Assembly (NCBI GenBank): GCA_041600915.1 | Contig: JBFIJC010000001.1 | Coordinates: 1 to 64,000 of the forward strand | DNA: 64,000 nt | Direction: 5' to 3' | Source: Nitrogeniibacter sp041600915 | GTDB taxonomy: Bacteria; Pseudomonadota; Gammaproteobacteria; Burkholderiales; Rhodocyclaceae | Shown here: one piece after another, positions 46,946-57,402 of the stretch | How positions within the stretch are numbered: the stretch's first letter is position 1 | Layout of the letters: each line of letters opens with the position of its first letter | Position numbers and translations under genes: made by a program | The notes under the pieces: generated by a model | Databases searched by the model: none | What the model saw: the letters and a program-made list of their open reading frames with translations, nothing else | What the model was told of the DNA's origin: nothing

Positions 46946-49397
46946 CATCGCAACACTCGGCATTCGCGTCGATTCTCAGGGAGTCGCGAAGGCAGAGAAG
47001 GGCCTCGACGCGCTGGAGAAGAGCGGGCGCCGGGCCGAACGGGCGACGGATGGTCTGGTGTCGGCGTTTCGGGCGGCAATCGGGCCGGTCGCTACTTTTG
47101 CCGGTGCTGCTCTGTCACTCCAGAAGGTCATCGACACGCAGCGTCAGTTCGATGTCCTTAATGCCGGACTCATCACGGCAACTGGTAGCGCGGAAAATGC
47201 CGCGGTTGCGTTCGAGGCGCTGCAAGACTTCGCATCAAAGACCCCGTATAGCCTGGAGCAAGCAGTCGATGGATTCACGAAACTCGTGAATCTTGGCCTC
47301 ACGCCGTCGGAAGCGGCCCTGATGTCGTACGGCAACACTGCAGCGGCGATGGGCAAAGACCTGAGCCAAATGGTCGAGGCTGTCGCAGACGCAGCAACCG
47401 GAGAGTTCGAACGCCTGAAAGAGTTCGGAATCAAGGCCAAGCAGCAGGGCGATCAAGTCTCCCTGACGTTCCGTGGGGTGACTACCACTATCGGCAACAA
47501 CGCCGCAGAGATCGAACGCTATTTGACCGATCTTGGCGAGAATGAATTTGCGGGCGCGATGGAGCGCCGCATGGATTCTCTTGACGGCGCCCTGTCGAAT
47601 CTCAGCGACGAGTGGAGCAAGTTCTACCTGAATGTCTCTCAGTCTGGCGTCGGTGAGCTCATTGAAGATTCAGTTCGGTCGGCCATCGCAGTGCTGGAAG
47701 AGTTGAACGCAATGCTGGCGTCAGGTGAGATGGAGGCATACCTCGACGCCATCGGTGGGCAGTGGGAAGCCTGGAGCGTTGATATTCGTCGCAGCGTGGA
47801 TTTGCTGACGGGGTTCTTGGACGATTCATTCAGGGAGTGGGGGGCCGACGGGGAGAGCGCAGTTGATTTCCTCGTTCAGGCCTTCGAGCAATGGCCGGCA
47901 AACGTCAGGGCCTTCATCCAGATCATCACCGTCGAAATCGCATCGTTGGTGGATCGCGCAAAGATCTGGGGCGCTGCGATAGCCGACAACCTGAACCCGT
48001 TCAACGGGACGACATCTCTTGACGACGTCGGCCGCAGGATCGACGCCATCGGTCGCGCTCGGATGGACTCTGTCGCGGCGATTTTGCAAGAGCGCGACAC
48101 GGCGGTATCCGGGTACGAAGCGCAGATTGCTGCGGCCCGAAAGCTGCGCGAGGAGTACGACAAAAACCAGGCTGCACGACGGGAGTCCGGAGCGGATCGG
48201 CTCGCAGGATTTCGCGTCGCAAAGCCCGGCGGAGGTCGCGCGTCAGACGGAATCGACAAGGCAGCGGCCGCCGCCGATAAACGCAGAAAGGACGAGTTCC
48301 ATCGCGTCGTCGAATCCCTGCGAACCGAAGAAGAGGCCATTGCGGCTTCCTACGCGAAGCGCCGCGCCATCATCGAGGCGAACACCGGTGCAGGCTCTGC
48401 GGATCGGTCGAACCTCATCGGGCGACTGGATGCTGACCAGGCCGAACAGCTCAAGCGGCTCGAAGAGCAGCGCGGCGCCGAGCTCGAATCGCTGCGCAAG
48501 TCGCTCCTGACCGAGGAAGAGTCGATCCAGGAGAGCTACGATCGCCGCCTGGCCATCGTGCGGGCAAACCTCGGAGAGGAATCAACGCTGCGGGCCGACA
48601 TGGAATCGCGCCTGGCGTCCGAGCGAGACACCGCGCTGAAGGCCATCGAGGAGAAGCGCGCATCCGAGCGCGAATCGCTCTACAACGGCTTGCTGACCGA
48701 AGAGGAAGCGCTGCGGCAGAGCTACGAGCGGAAGAAGACCCTGATTCTCGAGAGCGAAGCGGTCACCGAGATGGAGCGCCAGGATCTGCTGCGACGGCTG
48801 CAGGAGCAGTTCGCGACAGAGCAGCAACAGATCGAGACGCGGAGGATCCAGACGCAACTGGGCGCCTATCAAACGCTGTTCGACGGACTGTCCGGGCTGG
48901 CGAAGTCCTATGCCGGCGAGCAGTCCAAGGCGTACCGGGTGCTGTTCGCCGTGAGCAAGGCGTTCAGCGTGGCCCAGGCGGCGATGTCGATCGCCACCGG
49001 CCTTGCCAAGGCCCAGGAACTCGGCTTCCCGGCAAACCTCGCAGAGATGGCGCGCGTTGCCGCGACTGGCGCGTCGATTCTGGCGCAGATCAACAGCGCG
49101 AACTTCTCCGGCGCATACGACGAAGGCGGGCGCATCCCGGCCGGCAAAATCGGACTTGTCGGCGAGTACGGCCCGGAGTTCGTGCGCGGCCCGGCGAACG
49201 TCACCAGCCGGAAGGACACGGCGAAGATGCTCGAGGGTGGTGCCGGGTCATCGCAGATCGCCCCGGCCCCGCAAGTCAATGTCCGAAACATCAACGTGCT
49301 GGACCCCAGTCTGGTCGGCGACTACCTCGCCACCGACGCCGGGGAGCAGCTGATCATGAACGTGGTACAGCGCAATCAGCAGGCGCTTGGGTATTAA
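46935..49397 (+). CDS. Tail tape measure protein
   Basis: 820 residues. The N-terminal tail_tape region (TQRQFDVLNAGLITATGSAE, LGLTPSEAALMSYGNTAAAM, GKDLSQMVEAVADAATGEFE) is followed by a central coiled coil with about three repeats on LLTEEESIQESYDRRLAIV, and a hydrophobic C-terminal part (AAMSIATGLAKAQELGFPAN). Length determines tail length. Confidence 0.92.
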   Translation: MAADIATLGIRVDSQGVAKAEKGLDALEKSGRRAERATDGLVSAFRAAIGPVATFAGAALSLQKVIDTQRQFDVLNAGLITATGSAENAAVAFEALQDFASKTPYSLEQAVDGFTKLVNLGLTPSEAALMSYGNTAAAMGKDLSQMVEAVADAATGEFERLKEFGIKAKQQGDQVSLTFRGVTTTIGNNAAEIERYLTDLGENEFAGAMERRMDSLDGALSNLSDEWSKFYLNVSQSGVGELIEDSVRSAIAVLEELNAMLASGEMEAYLDAIGGQWEAWSVDIRRSVDLLTGFLDDSFREWGADGESAVDFLVQAFEQWPANVRAFIQIITVEIASLVDRAKIWGAAIADNLNPFNGTTSLDDVGRRIDAIGRARMDSVAAILQERDTAVSGYEAQIAAARKLREEYDKNQAARRESGADRLAGFRVAKPGGGRASDGIDKAAAAADKRRKDEFHRVVESLRTEEEAIAASYAKRRAIIEANTGAGSADRSNLIGRLDADQAEQLKRLEEQRGAELESLRKSLLTEEESIQESYDRRLAIVRANLGEESTLRADMESRLASERDTALKAIEEKRASERESLYNGLLTEEEALRQSYERKKTLILESEAVTEMERQDLLRRLQEQFATEQQQIETRRIQTQLGAYQTLFDGLSGLAKSYAGEQSKAYRVLFAVSKAFSVAQAAMSIATGLAKAQELGFPANLAEMARVAATGASILAQINSANFSGAYDEGGRIPAGKIGLVGEYGPEFVRGPANVTSRKDTAKMLEGGAGSSQIAPAPQVNVRNINVLDPSLVGDYLATDAGEQLIMNVVQRNQQALGY

Positions 49398-49406
49398 GGA
49401 AAGACC

Positions 49407-50918
49407 ATGGCAAACGAAGTCGGCACTGCGTCTGGGCTGGAAGATCTGTTCGGGAAGATCGTCGCCTTCCTGACCACCGATGCAGACCTGGTCGCGAACA
49501 GCCAGCAGTGGCAAGTCCTGCGCCAGCGTCGGGACAACATTCTGTCGGCGACGACGAACCTGACGGAGCCGACGCAAGCGCAGTACCGAAAGACCTTCCA
49601 TACCTATCGCTACGATGCCCGGTCGCTCAACATAAACAACGAAGCCGGCGGATTCACAAACAACTTTCAGTCGTCTAGCTTCACTGTCGGCGTAAGCCAT
49701 GTGACATGGCGGCTTCGAACTTCTCGCGAGGTCACCAAGGTACGTCTACGCGCGCCGACGTATTCGCCCAGCGTGACCTACATGCTGCGCAATTTCCGAT
49801 TGCAGCACTCAGACGACGGGAGCGCATGGACAACCGCGCTGACGGTGAATTCGAACCCGACATATGCATTGGGAGAGACAAAGACGTTTGCCATCGGGTC
49901 TCCGGGGTCTCACGTCTATTGGCGAATCCTGATGGACTCGGTGCAGCAGGGGTCTGGAACGACGATCAGCTGGACCAGCATGCTACTGCTCGAAGCAGAT
50001 GACACCGTCGCGAACCACTTCGGTTCAGAGGTGATCCTCAAGGCCACGGGAACGGCTGGGACAGAGGAAATCTTCACCGGCATCAGGTCCGAATACGATG
50101 CCGCGTCCGGTTGGTACAACCTCTTCATGAACGGCTACACCGGCTACGACGCGAACGAAGAGTCTTGGCTCAAACAACCGGGGGCACTACCTGGGTTTGG
50201 CCAGACGTATCCGATGGCGGTGCCAATGGTGCCGTGCTGGGACACGACGATGCCGTACTGGTTTGCCGCGTCCGGGCGGTCGTTCCGCTTCGCGCTGAAG
50301 GTTTCGACCAGCTACGAGGGCGGGTATCTCGGATTCATCTTGCCCTATGCGACACCAGGACAGTATCCGTATCCGCTTGCCGTCGGCGGTTCTCTGGTCC
50401 CAACGGACGGCAGCCGGTCGTCTGAGTGGCGGTATTCGTACGCAAACGCTCGCCACGGAGCCTACCCGGGGCCCGGCGCCGACAGGTATGCCTCAACGGA
50501 GGGCAGCTGGGCGACGCTGTATCTGAGAGACCCGAACGGATCGTGGTCACCGTTTACCAATCGCGGTTCGGCTTCAATGACGCCGGATGGCGTCTATGGA
50601 CCGTTGTACTCAACGGGAGGCGGTGCGTCTGGCGCGTGGCGCAGCGTGTGGCCGCACTGCATGAACGATCAATGGACGCTGGGTAAGCGCGCGTACCGAG
50701 AATGCCTTGGGGGCGGCTATGTCTTGCAGCCGTGCGTTCTGATGCAGAGAGCGCCTACCCCAGCCGTGTTTGGTGAGCTCGAAGGCACATACGTTATCAG
50801 CGGCTATAGCAACGCCCCAGAAAACACGACGACGTTGGGTGGAGACACTGTTGTTGTTTTCCAGCAGGCCTATCGCAACACCATTCATGAGTTTTGGGCC
50901 CTAGCCCTCAACAGCTGA
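49407..50918 (+). CDS. Tail tip-associated protein (paralogue A)
   Basis: 503 residues. The N-terminus GLEDLFGKIVAFLTTDADLV resembles that of the next protein. A beta-sandwich like discoidin/F5-8C domains (VSHVTWRLRTSREVTKVRLR, YMLRNFRLQHSDDGSAWTTA) suggests carbohydrate contact. Downstream of the tape measure, so part of the distal tail. Confidence 0.7.
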   Translation: MANEVGTASGLEDLFGKIVAFLTTDADLVANSQQWQVLRQRRDNILSATTNLTEPTQAQYRKTFHTYRYDARSLNINNEAGGFTNNFQSSSFTVGVSHVTWRLRTSREVTKVRLRAPTYSPSVTYMLRNFRLQHSDDGSAWTTALTVNSNPTYALGETKTFAIGSPGSHVYWRILMDSVQQGSGTTISWTSMLLLEADDTVANHFGSEVILKATGTAGTEEIFTGIRSEYDAASGWYNLFMNGYTGYDANEESWLKQPGALPGFGQTYPMAVPMVPCWDTTMPYWFAASGRSFRFALKVSTSYEGGYLGFILPYATPGQYPYPLAVGGSLVPTDGSRSSEWRYSYANARHGAYPGPGADRYASTEGSWATLYLRDPNGSWSPFTNRGSASMTPDGVYGPLYSTGGGASGAWRSVWPHCMNDQWTLGKRAYRECLGGGYVLQPCVLMQRAPTPAVFGELEGTYVISGYSNAPENTTTLGGDTVVVFQQAYRNTIHEFWALALNS

Positions 50919-50926
50919 GAGACACC

Positions 50927-51925
50927 ATGGCATATCAGACTGGAACATCGACTGAAGTCAATGACCTGCTGGACAAGTTCCGGCTATTTGCCATCGCTCA
51001 GGGTTGGACGGCGAACCGTTGGGCTACCGTTGGGTCTGGGCGCGAGCTGTGTATTCAGAAAGGCCAGGCGTACTTCAATTTCCGCTCGTGGTCGAACGAG
51101 ACGATGCTCGTCAATGGATCGACGGCGGCCGGAAAGTACGGCATCACGATGAACGGCTCTGACGGGTACAGCGCCGGGGCCGGGTGGGACACACAACCGG
51201 GTTATCCGGCCCGCGGAACCTCCACCGGCGGAGATCAGGCTCACGTGATGTTCCCTCTGGTGACAACGACCGGTCCGTTCCCCGCGTACCACTTCTTCGC
51301 ACCGGACAGCAATACGCTCTATGCCGAGGTCGAAATCACCACCGGGGCATTCCTGCGGTTCGGCTGTGGGTCTCTCGACCTGTTCAATCCGTCGGCCCCT
51401 GGCGGGGGGAGGTTCTGTTATGCGGTAACAGGAGGGCACGTCACCAACAGCACCGCCACTAACGCATGGCTCGGTACAACCGTCGATGATCCAAGCTACC
51501 ACGTCGAATACGTCCCTTTCAGAGCGGCAGACTACAACACCAACAACGCAGGTTTTCCGTTCGGGTCGATGATTCGTGCCGCTTTCGCGTCTTTCGATAA
51601 CTGGGCAGGGTCCGGGCGGTCGATTACGGCAGCCGGACTTCAGATGGCCTGCCAGGGTGGAGGATGTCACGACAAAGTGCTGCGCGAATACAGCCCTAAC
51701 ATGCTCAATGGAGTCGGCCTATTGCTGCCGAATATCGTCAGCCTGAACATCGGCGACGAATATCTGAGTCCGATCGGGGTGGTGCCAGGCATGCGGTACA
51801 TGGACATGACCAACTATCTGCCCGGGGATGAATTCACGCTCGGGTCGGACACGTGGAAGGTCTTCCCGTGGTACCAGAAGGGCGGCCTGAGCCTGCAGCG
51901 CGGCATTGCCTACCTGAAGGTGTGA
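50927..51925 (+). CDS. Tail tip-associated protein (paralogue B)
   Basis: 332 residues from ATG 50927. TGTSTEVNDLLDKFRLFAIA aligns with the start of the previous protein; the C-terminus (DEFTLGSDTWKVFPWYQKGG) is a family ending for phage virion proteins. Gly/aromatic-rich beta structure. Confidence 0.7.
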   Translation: MAYQTGTSTEVNDLLDKFRLFAIAQGWTANRWATVGSGRELCIQKGQAYFNFRSWSNETMLVNGSTAAGKYGITMNGSDGYSAGAGWDTQPGYPARGTSTGGDQAHVMFPLVTTTGPFPAYHFFAPDSNTLYAEVEITTGAFLRFGCGSLDLFNPSAPGGGRFCYAVTGGHVTNSTATNAWLGTTVDDPSYHVEYVPFRAADYNTNNAGFPFGSMIRAAFASFDNWAGSGRSITAAGLQMACQGGGCHDKVLREYSPNMLNGVGLLLPNIVSLNIGDEYLSPIGVVPGMRYMDMTNYLPGDEFTLGSDTWKVFPWYQKGGLSLQRGIAYLKV

Positions 51926-51929
51926 CACC

Positions 51930-53597
51930 GTGGCCGTGATCACCACATACGGGCTGGTCAGCTTCGACTACCTGCGCCCGGCGATCGACTGGTCGCCGGA
52001 GATCGACGAGATGTCGTTTTCCGCGTTTCCGCCGCGTCAGATGTACGAGATGGCCACGACCGGTTACGCCGCCGTCACCAGCAACCTGCCGGTCAGCGAG
52101 CTCGATAACACGATCACGTCGTACCTGGCCAGGTCATTCCTCGATGACTACTACTACCGAGTGCATGTTCAGCCGGGGGTGATCGAGCTTGGCAACCTGT
52201 TGTCCGCTCAGACCAGGAATGTCGAGGCCTGGAATGCGCACTTCGACGGCAAACTGCTGTCGTCGATCAGCGATACCGGTCTTGACGGGATCGATCTCGC
52301 AGAACCGGTGGCCGCGCCAACGACGTTCGCGCCGCTCGAATCCCGCATCTACACGCTCAGTATCTCGATCAGCGGTTCTCCAACCATCGACGGCCAGTAC
52401 GCATTCCTGTTCGCCGGAGAGACGCCGACGCTGCGCATCACCGGTCGGCGGGTTGTGGTGTGGCCATTCGTCCCTCAGACGCGGTTCAGAGAGCAGCTGC
52501 AGTGGCTGACAGACGTCATGCAGGCATATTCGGCGGAACAGCGGCTGGCTCTGCGCACCGCCCCTCGGCAGTCGTTCCAGTACGACTTCCAGCTCACGCC
52601 ACGGCAGTACTCTCGCGCGAAAGCCATATCGACGCAGTGGGCGCATCGCGTCTATGGTGCCCCGGTGTGGGCAGAAGCGGTGCGCCTTGGCAACCTGCCT
52701 GCCGGCGCCACGTCGCTTTCGTTCGACACCACGTCGGCCGACTTCCGGGCCGACGATGTTGTGCTTTTGTGGGAGAGCGACGAGAAGTTTTTTGCTGTTG
52801 AGACCACCACGAAAACTGATTCTTCCATGGGCTTGAAGCTGCCGCTCGACCAGGCATTCAACAACGCCTATGTGATGCCGCTTCGCTTCGCACGGACGCT
52901 GCGCGGCACGGAGTTCCGCCGCAGCGCGAACGACATCATCGACGCGAAGATGGTCTTCCTTGTCGGCAACAACATCGACCTCGGCGCATCGATCGGCCTG
53001 ACTCAATACCGCGGTCTGGACGTCATGACCGATCGGTCAGTCGTCGTGTCAGGCATGGCGGAACGAATCGTTCGCGCGGTCGATGTCTTCGACAACGGAT
53101 CCGGGCCGATCGAGGTCGATCAGGAGCGCGCATATCCGGATCGGTCCGAGGTGCTGACCATGGATGCGCTGACGCGCGCCGAGGCTTGGCGCATGCGGCA
53201 ATGGCTGCACGCGCGCCGCGGACGGCAGAAATCGTTCTGGTTGCCTGGCTGGAACAACGATATCGAGATCATCGAGGACGTCGGCGCGGCGGCCTCTGCC
53301 ATCACCGTAAAGCACATCGGGTATCCGTTCTATTACGGCGTATCGGACATCATGATCGACCTGTCCGATGGATCTCGGCTGTTCGGCCGCATCCTGTCCG
53401 GCGCAACCGACGGATCGGGGAACGAGATCCTGTCGCTCGAGGCGCCTTTAGGCGTCGCATTCACCGTCGCCGATGTCGTGCTGTGCTGCTTCATGAAGCA
53501 CGTGCGCCTGGACACCGACCAGATCGACGTCACGCATTCCTACGCCGGCAGGGCGACCGCATCCATGGCGGTGATCGAGATCCCGGAGGGAGCATGA
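51930..53597 (+). CDS. Tail tip/baseplate hub protein
   Basis: 555 residues from GTG 51930. MYEMATTGYAAVTSNLPVSE, AYPDRSEVLTMDALTRAEAW and WLHARRGRQKSFWLPGWNND match a conserved siphophage distal tail family encoded just before the BR0599-type protein. Probable hub subunit. Confidence 0.78.
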   Translation: MAVITTYGLVSFDYLRPAIDWSPEIDEMSFSAFPPRQMYEMATTGYAAVTSNLPVSELDNTITSYLARSFLDDYYYRVHVQPGVIELGNLLSAQTRNVEAWNAHFDGKLLSSISDTGLDGIDLAEPVAAPTTFAPLESRIYTLSISISGSPTIDGQYAFLFAGETPTLRITGRRVVVWPFVPQTRFREQLQWLTDVMQAYSAEQRLALRTAPRQSFQYDFQLTPRQYSRAKAISTQWAHRVYGAPVWAEAVRLGNLPAGATSLSFDTTSADFRADDVVLLWESDEKFFAVETTTKTDSSMGLKLPLDQAFNNAYVMPLRFARTLRGTEFRRSANDIIDAKMVFLVGNNIDLGASIGLTQYRGLDVMTDRSVVVSGMAERIVRAVDVFDNGSGPIEVDQERAYPDRSEVLTMDALTRAEAWRMRQWLHARRGRQKSFWLPGWNNDIEIIEDVGAAASAITVKHIGYPFYYGVSDIMIDLSDGSRLFGRILSGATDGSGNEILSLEAPLGVAFTVADVVLCCFMKHVRLDTDQIDVTHSYAGRATASMAVIEIPEGA

Positions 53598-54406
53598 CCT
53601 ACTCAGCACACGAGGCATCCGTCCAGCTCGGCGCCCCGGTCGAACTGTACGAGTTCGTCCAGGGCATCCAGCGCTGGCACTACATCAGCGGCACAGAGGA
53701 GCTGGTACGCCTGGGCCAGACCTACAAACCATCGACGATCAAGCGCGACCGGATCAAGCAATCGACCGACGTGTTCAAGAACGGGATCAAGCTGACGTTT
53801 CCGCGTGATCACGCGTTCGCGTCGCAGTTTCTGGGGTTCGCCCCTGAACTGGTGACGACGGTCACCGTGCTGCGCGGTCATTGGGGCGACACCGACAGCG
53901 AGTTCATCGTCTATTGGAAGGGCCGCATCATCTCGGCCAAGGCTGCCGACTCCAAGATCGACCTGGAGTGCGAGCCGGTCTATACGTCGATTCGCCGGCC
54001 TGGTTTGCGGGCGAAGTTCGAATACGGGTGCCGTCACGTGCTCTACGGGCGCGGCTGTGGCGTCAATCGCGAGGCATACAAGCACACCGGCGCGGTGCTA
54101 TCGCTCGCCGGAGGGCTTGATGCAGAGGTCGCCGGCGTTGATGGCGTCTTCGCTGATGGGTGGTTCACCGGCGGGATCATCTACGCACCCGACGACTCGG
54201 CACGATTCATCGTCAATCACGTCGGTGGGGTGGTCACGCTGTCCAGACCGATGGCCAGCCTTTCAACCGGGCAGACCGTGAAGCTGTATCCCGGGTGCGA
54301 CCATCTGCGCACTACGTGCGACATCAAGTTCAGCAACCTCGACAACTTCGGCGGGTTCCCGTGGATACCGTCGAGAAACCCGTTCGACGGCAGTTCGATC
54401 ATCTAA
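53594..54406 (+). CDS. Phage BR0599-family tail protein (DUF2163-like)
   Basis: 270 residues from ATG 53594 (GGAGG upstream, ATGA overlap). YEFVQGIQRWHYISGTEELV, FEYGCRHVLYGRGCGVNREA and VKLYPGCDHLRTTCDIKFSN, followed by FGGFPWIPSRNPFDGS, are diagnostic of the BR0599 family. The Cys set suggests an iron-sulfur or zinc site as in phage tail hubs. Confidence 0.9.
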   Translation: MTYSAHEASVQLGAPVELYEFVQGIQRWHYISGTEELVRLGQTYKPSTIKRDRIKQSTDVFKNGIKLTFPRDHAFASQFLGFAPELVTTVTVLRGHWGDTDSEFIVYWKGRIISAKAADSKIDLECEPVYTSIRRPGLRAKFEYGCRHVLYGRGCGVNREAYKHTGAVLSLAGGLDAEVAGVDGVFADGWFTGGIIYAPDDSARFIVNHVGGVVTLSRPMASLSTGQTVKLYPGCDHLRTTCDIKFSNLDNFGGFPWIPSRNPFDGSSII

Positions 54407-54416
54407 GGGGTTCCCC

Positions 54417-54647
54417 ATGTGGTGGTATGTAGTGGTGTTCGTGGTTGCGCTCGTCGCATCCTATTCGATGATGCCGAAGCCTCAGAACGCGAAGCCGGCG
54501 GGCCTTGGCGACGTGACGGCACCGACGGCAGAGATCGGCAGGGAGATTCCGGTTCTTTTCGGGGAGCGCGACATCGAGGGGCCGAACGTAGTGTGGTACG
54601 GCGACTTCCGGGCGGTTCCGATCAAGAAAAAAGGCGGAAAAAAATAA
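54417..54647 (+). CDS. Small tail-region membrane-type protein
   Basis: 76 residues. N-terminal hydrophobic helix (WWYVVVFVVALVASYSMMPK), then GREIPVLFGERDIEGPNVVW, a motif shared with the start of many tail tip proteins. Usual position between BR0599-type and host-specificity genes. Confidence 0.75.
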   Translation: MWWYVVVFVVALVASYSMMPKPQNAKPAGLGDVTAPTAEIGREIPVLFGERDIEGPNVVWYGDFRAVPIKKKGGKK

Positions 54648-54848
54648 ATGGGCGACCGAGTGATCGTGCGCATGGCGCACATGCGCAAGCTCGGCTATTG
54701 CGCAGCCGGAGTCAGGCGGTTTGCCGAGCGCCACGACCTGGACTTCAAGGCCTTCGTGCGCGACGGAATAGACGCCGACCGCTTGGCCGCCACCGGCGAC
54801 GGCATGGCCCTGGCGGCAATCGAGGAGGCCGAGCATGGGGAGCAGTAA
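54648..54848 (+). CDS. Small tail-region protein
   Basis: 66 residues, helical: MAHMRKLGYCAAGVRRFAER followed by DFKAFVRDGIDADRLAATGD. Conserved small neighbour of tail tip genes in this phage group. Overlaps the next gene by 14 nt. Function unknown. Confidence 0.72.
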   Translation: MGDRVIVRMAHMRKLGYCAAGVRRFAERHDLDFKAFVRDGIDADRLAATGDGMALAAIEEAEHGEQ

Positions 54849-57402
54849 AAAGCAGACCGTCGGGTATAAATACCACATCGGCCTGCACGCGATCCTGTGC
54901 CACGGGCCTGTCGACAAAGTCACCCGACTGACCTTCGACAGCAAAGTCGGATGGAGCGGCACATCGACCGGCGGACAGATCTCCGTGATCGCGCCGGACT
55001 TGTTCGGCGGCGAGGAGCGCGAGGGCGGGGTGTCCGGGGCGATCGACATCGAAATGGGGGCGTCGACGCAGGGGAAGAACTCCTATCTGCAGGGCCATCT
55101 CGGCGCTGCAATCCCCGCATTCCGCCGAGTCCTGGGCCTCGTGTTCCGCCAGTTCTACTTCGGCAACAATCCCTATTTCAAGGCATGGAGCGCCCGCGCC
55201 ACGCGCATCCACGTCCGACAGGACGGAATCGCCCAGTGGTATGACGCGAAGGCCGAGATCAGCGGCGACATGAACCCGGCGCACATCATCCGGGAAACGC
55301 TGACGGATCCGGACTGGGGAATGGGGTATCCGGAAGCCGACATGGACGATGCCGCGTTCATGGCTGCGGCCGATACGCTGCACGCGGAAGGGATGGGCAT
55401 GTCCATCCTGTGGGACAAGCAGCAGGAGCTCAGTGATTTTCTGGCGGTGATCCTCCGGCACATCGACGGATCGCTCTACACAGATCGCAGCACCGGGAGG
55501 TTTGTTCTCAAGCTGGCGCGCGACGACTACACGGTCGGGTCGCTGATTCTTCTCGATGAGTCAAACGTTGAGCGGGTATCCGACTTCAAGCGCGCGACGG
55601 TCGATGAACTGACGAATCAGGTTTCTGTGGTGTTCTGGAACAAGAGCACAGGAAAGAACGACTCCGTCACGGTTCAGGACATTGCGCTGGCTGCCAGCCA
55701 GCAGGCCACCGTCGGCACCACTGTCCAGTACCCTGGATTCACGAACGGCACCATCGCCAGCAAAGTTGCTGCACGCGATCTACGCGCGCTCTCGACGCCG
55801 TTGGCCACGGCGACGCTCTACACCACTCGGGCAGCCGCCCAACTGAACGTCGGCGATGTCTTCCGGTTCTCGTGGGATGAATACGGCGTCGAGCAGATCG
55901 TGTTTCGCGTGACGAACATCGAGCTCGGAGAGCTGACCAGCAACCTCGTCAAGCTGTCGGTCGTGGAAGACGTATTTGCGTTGTCGAGCGCGATCTACGC
56001 GCCGCCCCCGCCGAGCGAATGGCAGAACCCGGTCGGCAACCCCGTTGCGGCCTCCTACCGGTCGGTGTTCAACGTTCCGTACTACCTTCTGGCGCGCGAT
56101 ATGGGGGATTCTGCTGCTGCGGGTCTGGACGCGACGGCATCCTATATCGCCGTGGCCGCGGCCCACCCTGGCAACGCCTCAATCAGCGCTCAGGTCCATG
56201 TCGATGAGGGCGCCGGCTACACCCAGCAGAGCGTGCTCAACTTCTGCCCAACAGCGATCGTGTCGGGAACCTACGGGCCGGCCGATACGGGTATCACCAT
56301 ATCGAGCGGTGCGGACCTCGACCTGGTGAGCTCTGGCGACATCGTTGCCATGGGCTATGGCGTGTCCGACGCCTTCGAGTTGTGCGAGGTCGTCAGCGTC
56401 ACCAGTTCGACGCTCACGGTGAAGCGCGGGATGCTGGACACAGTTCCTGCGCCGATCTCTTCCGGGATCAGAATCATGTTCCTGGGTCGCGGAGAGTACG
56501 CCGGAGACGTCCCGGTCGAGTACGCCGATGGCGAGTCGATCAGCGTCAAGCTGTTGCCGACCACCGGGAATGGGACGCTGGCTATCGGATCGGCGCCGGC
56601 CGACACGATCACCGTCGATGCGCGCCAGGACAGGCCGTACCCGCCCGGGAAACTGCGACTCAACAGCGCCGCCTACCCGACGTCCATCTCCGGCAAGTTG
56701 CTCGTCGAGTGGGCGCACCGCGATCGGCTGCAGCAGACCGCGCAGACGCTCGTCGATCAGAATGCGGCCAGCGTCGGGCCAGAGGTCGGAACGACATACA
56801 CGTTGCGCCTCTACGACCAGTCGAACACGCTACGGCGTACGGTCACGGGGCTGACAGGTACGTCATTCCTGTGGGCGGCCGAGCCGATCGATTCGGTCAT
56901 GATGGGCACGGAGCGCACCGGGATAACCTGGACTCAGTCGGCGACACTGGCCGGCGAATCGTCGGCCAACGCGACGAACATGCGCGACGCCGTCCAGACG
57001 ACCGGGACATGGACCAGCACCGGCGCCAGCTGGGTACAGGCGGATCTCGGGTCGGCTCAGTCGATCGGGGCTGTAGGTCTCGCGGCCGGACTCGTCGGCG
57101 TGCCTGGATCGACTTCGGCCTACCTGAACGGCTGCGTCATCCAGCACAGCCCGGATGCATCGGCATGGACAACCGTCGATACGGTCGCAGGGGTGACAGA
57201 CGGTAACGGCACCAACGTCTTCACGTTCTCGCCGGTGTCTGCTCGATACTGGCGGATCAGCAATGCCAGCCAGATCGGGCTATCGGAATTTAGGCTGTAC
57301 GCCTCGGCGACCTACAACACGTCGGTGCGCCTGGAGCTTGAATCGGTGCGTGATGGTGTGACAAGCCTGCAGAAGCACGACTACACAGTGAGTCGTGTTT
57401 GA
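54835..57402 (+). CDS. Tail tip host-specificity protein (central fibre/hub)
   Basis: 855 residues. The N-terminal hub part (SKKQTVGYKYHIGLHAILCH, GQISVIAPDLFGGEEREGGV) is followed by a tail-hub region (DPDWGMGYPEADMDDAAFMA) and Fn3/discoidin-like beta domains (ASWVQADLGSAQSIGAVGLA, RYWRISNASQIGLSEFRLYA) near the C-terminus. Last gene before attR; likely receptor-binding and a main determinant of host range. Confidence 0.85.
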   Translation: MGSSKKQTVGYKYHIGLHAILCHGPVDKVTRLTFDSKVGWSGTSTGGQISVIAPDLFGGEEREGGVSGAIDIEMGASTQGKNSYLQGHLGAAIPAFRRVLGLVFRQFYFGNNPYFKAWSARATRIHVRQDGIAQWYDAKAEISGDMNPAHIIRETLTDPDWGMGYPEADMDDAAFMAAADTLHAEGMGMSILWDKQQELSDFLAVILRHIDGSLYTDRSTGRFVLKLARDDYTVGSLILLDESNVERVSDFKRATVDELTNQVSVVFWNKSTGKNDSVTVQDIALAASQQATVGTTVQYPGFTNGTIASKVAARDLRALSTPLATATLYTTRAAAQLNVGDVFRFSWDEYGVEQIVFRVTNIELGELTSNLVKLSVVEDVFALSSAIYAPPPPSEWQNPVGNPVAASYRSVFNVPYYLLARDMGDSAAAGLDATASYIAVAAAHPGNASISAQVHVDEGAGYTQQSVLNFCPTAIVSGTYGPADTGITISSGADLDLVSSGDIVAMGYGVSDAFELCEVVSVTSSTLTVKRGMLDTVPAPISSGIRIMFLGRGEYAGDVPVEYADGESISVKLLPTTGNGTLAIGSAPADTITVDARQDRPYPPGKLRLNSAAYPTSISGKLLVEWAHRDRLQQTAQTLVDQNAASVGPEVGTTYTLRLYDQSNTLRRTVTGLTGTSFLWAAEPIDSVMMGTERTGITWTQSATLAGESSANATNMRDAVQTTGTWTSTGASWVQADLGSAQSIGAVGLAAGLVGVPGSTSAYLNGCVIQHSPDASAWTTVDTVAGVTDGNGTNVFTFSPVSARYWRISNASQIGLSEFRLYASATYNTSVRLELESVRDGVTSLQKHDYTVSRV

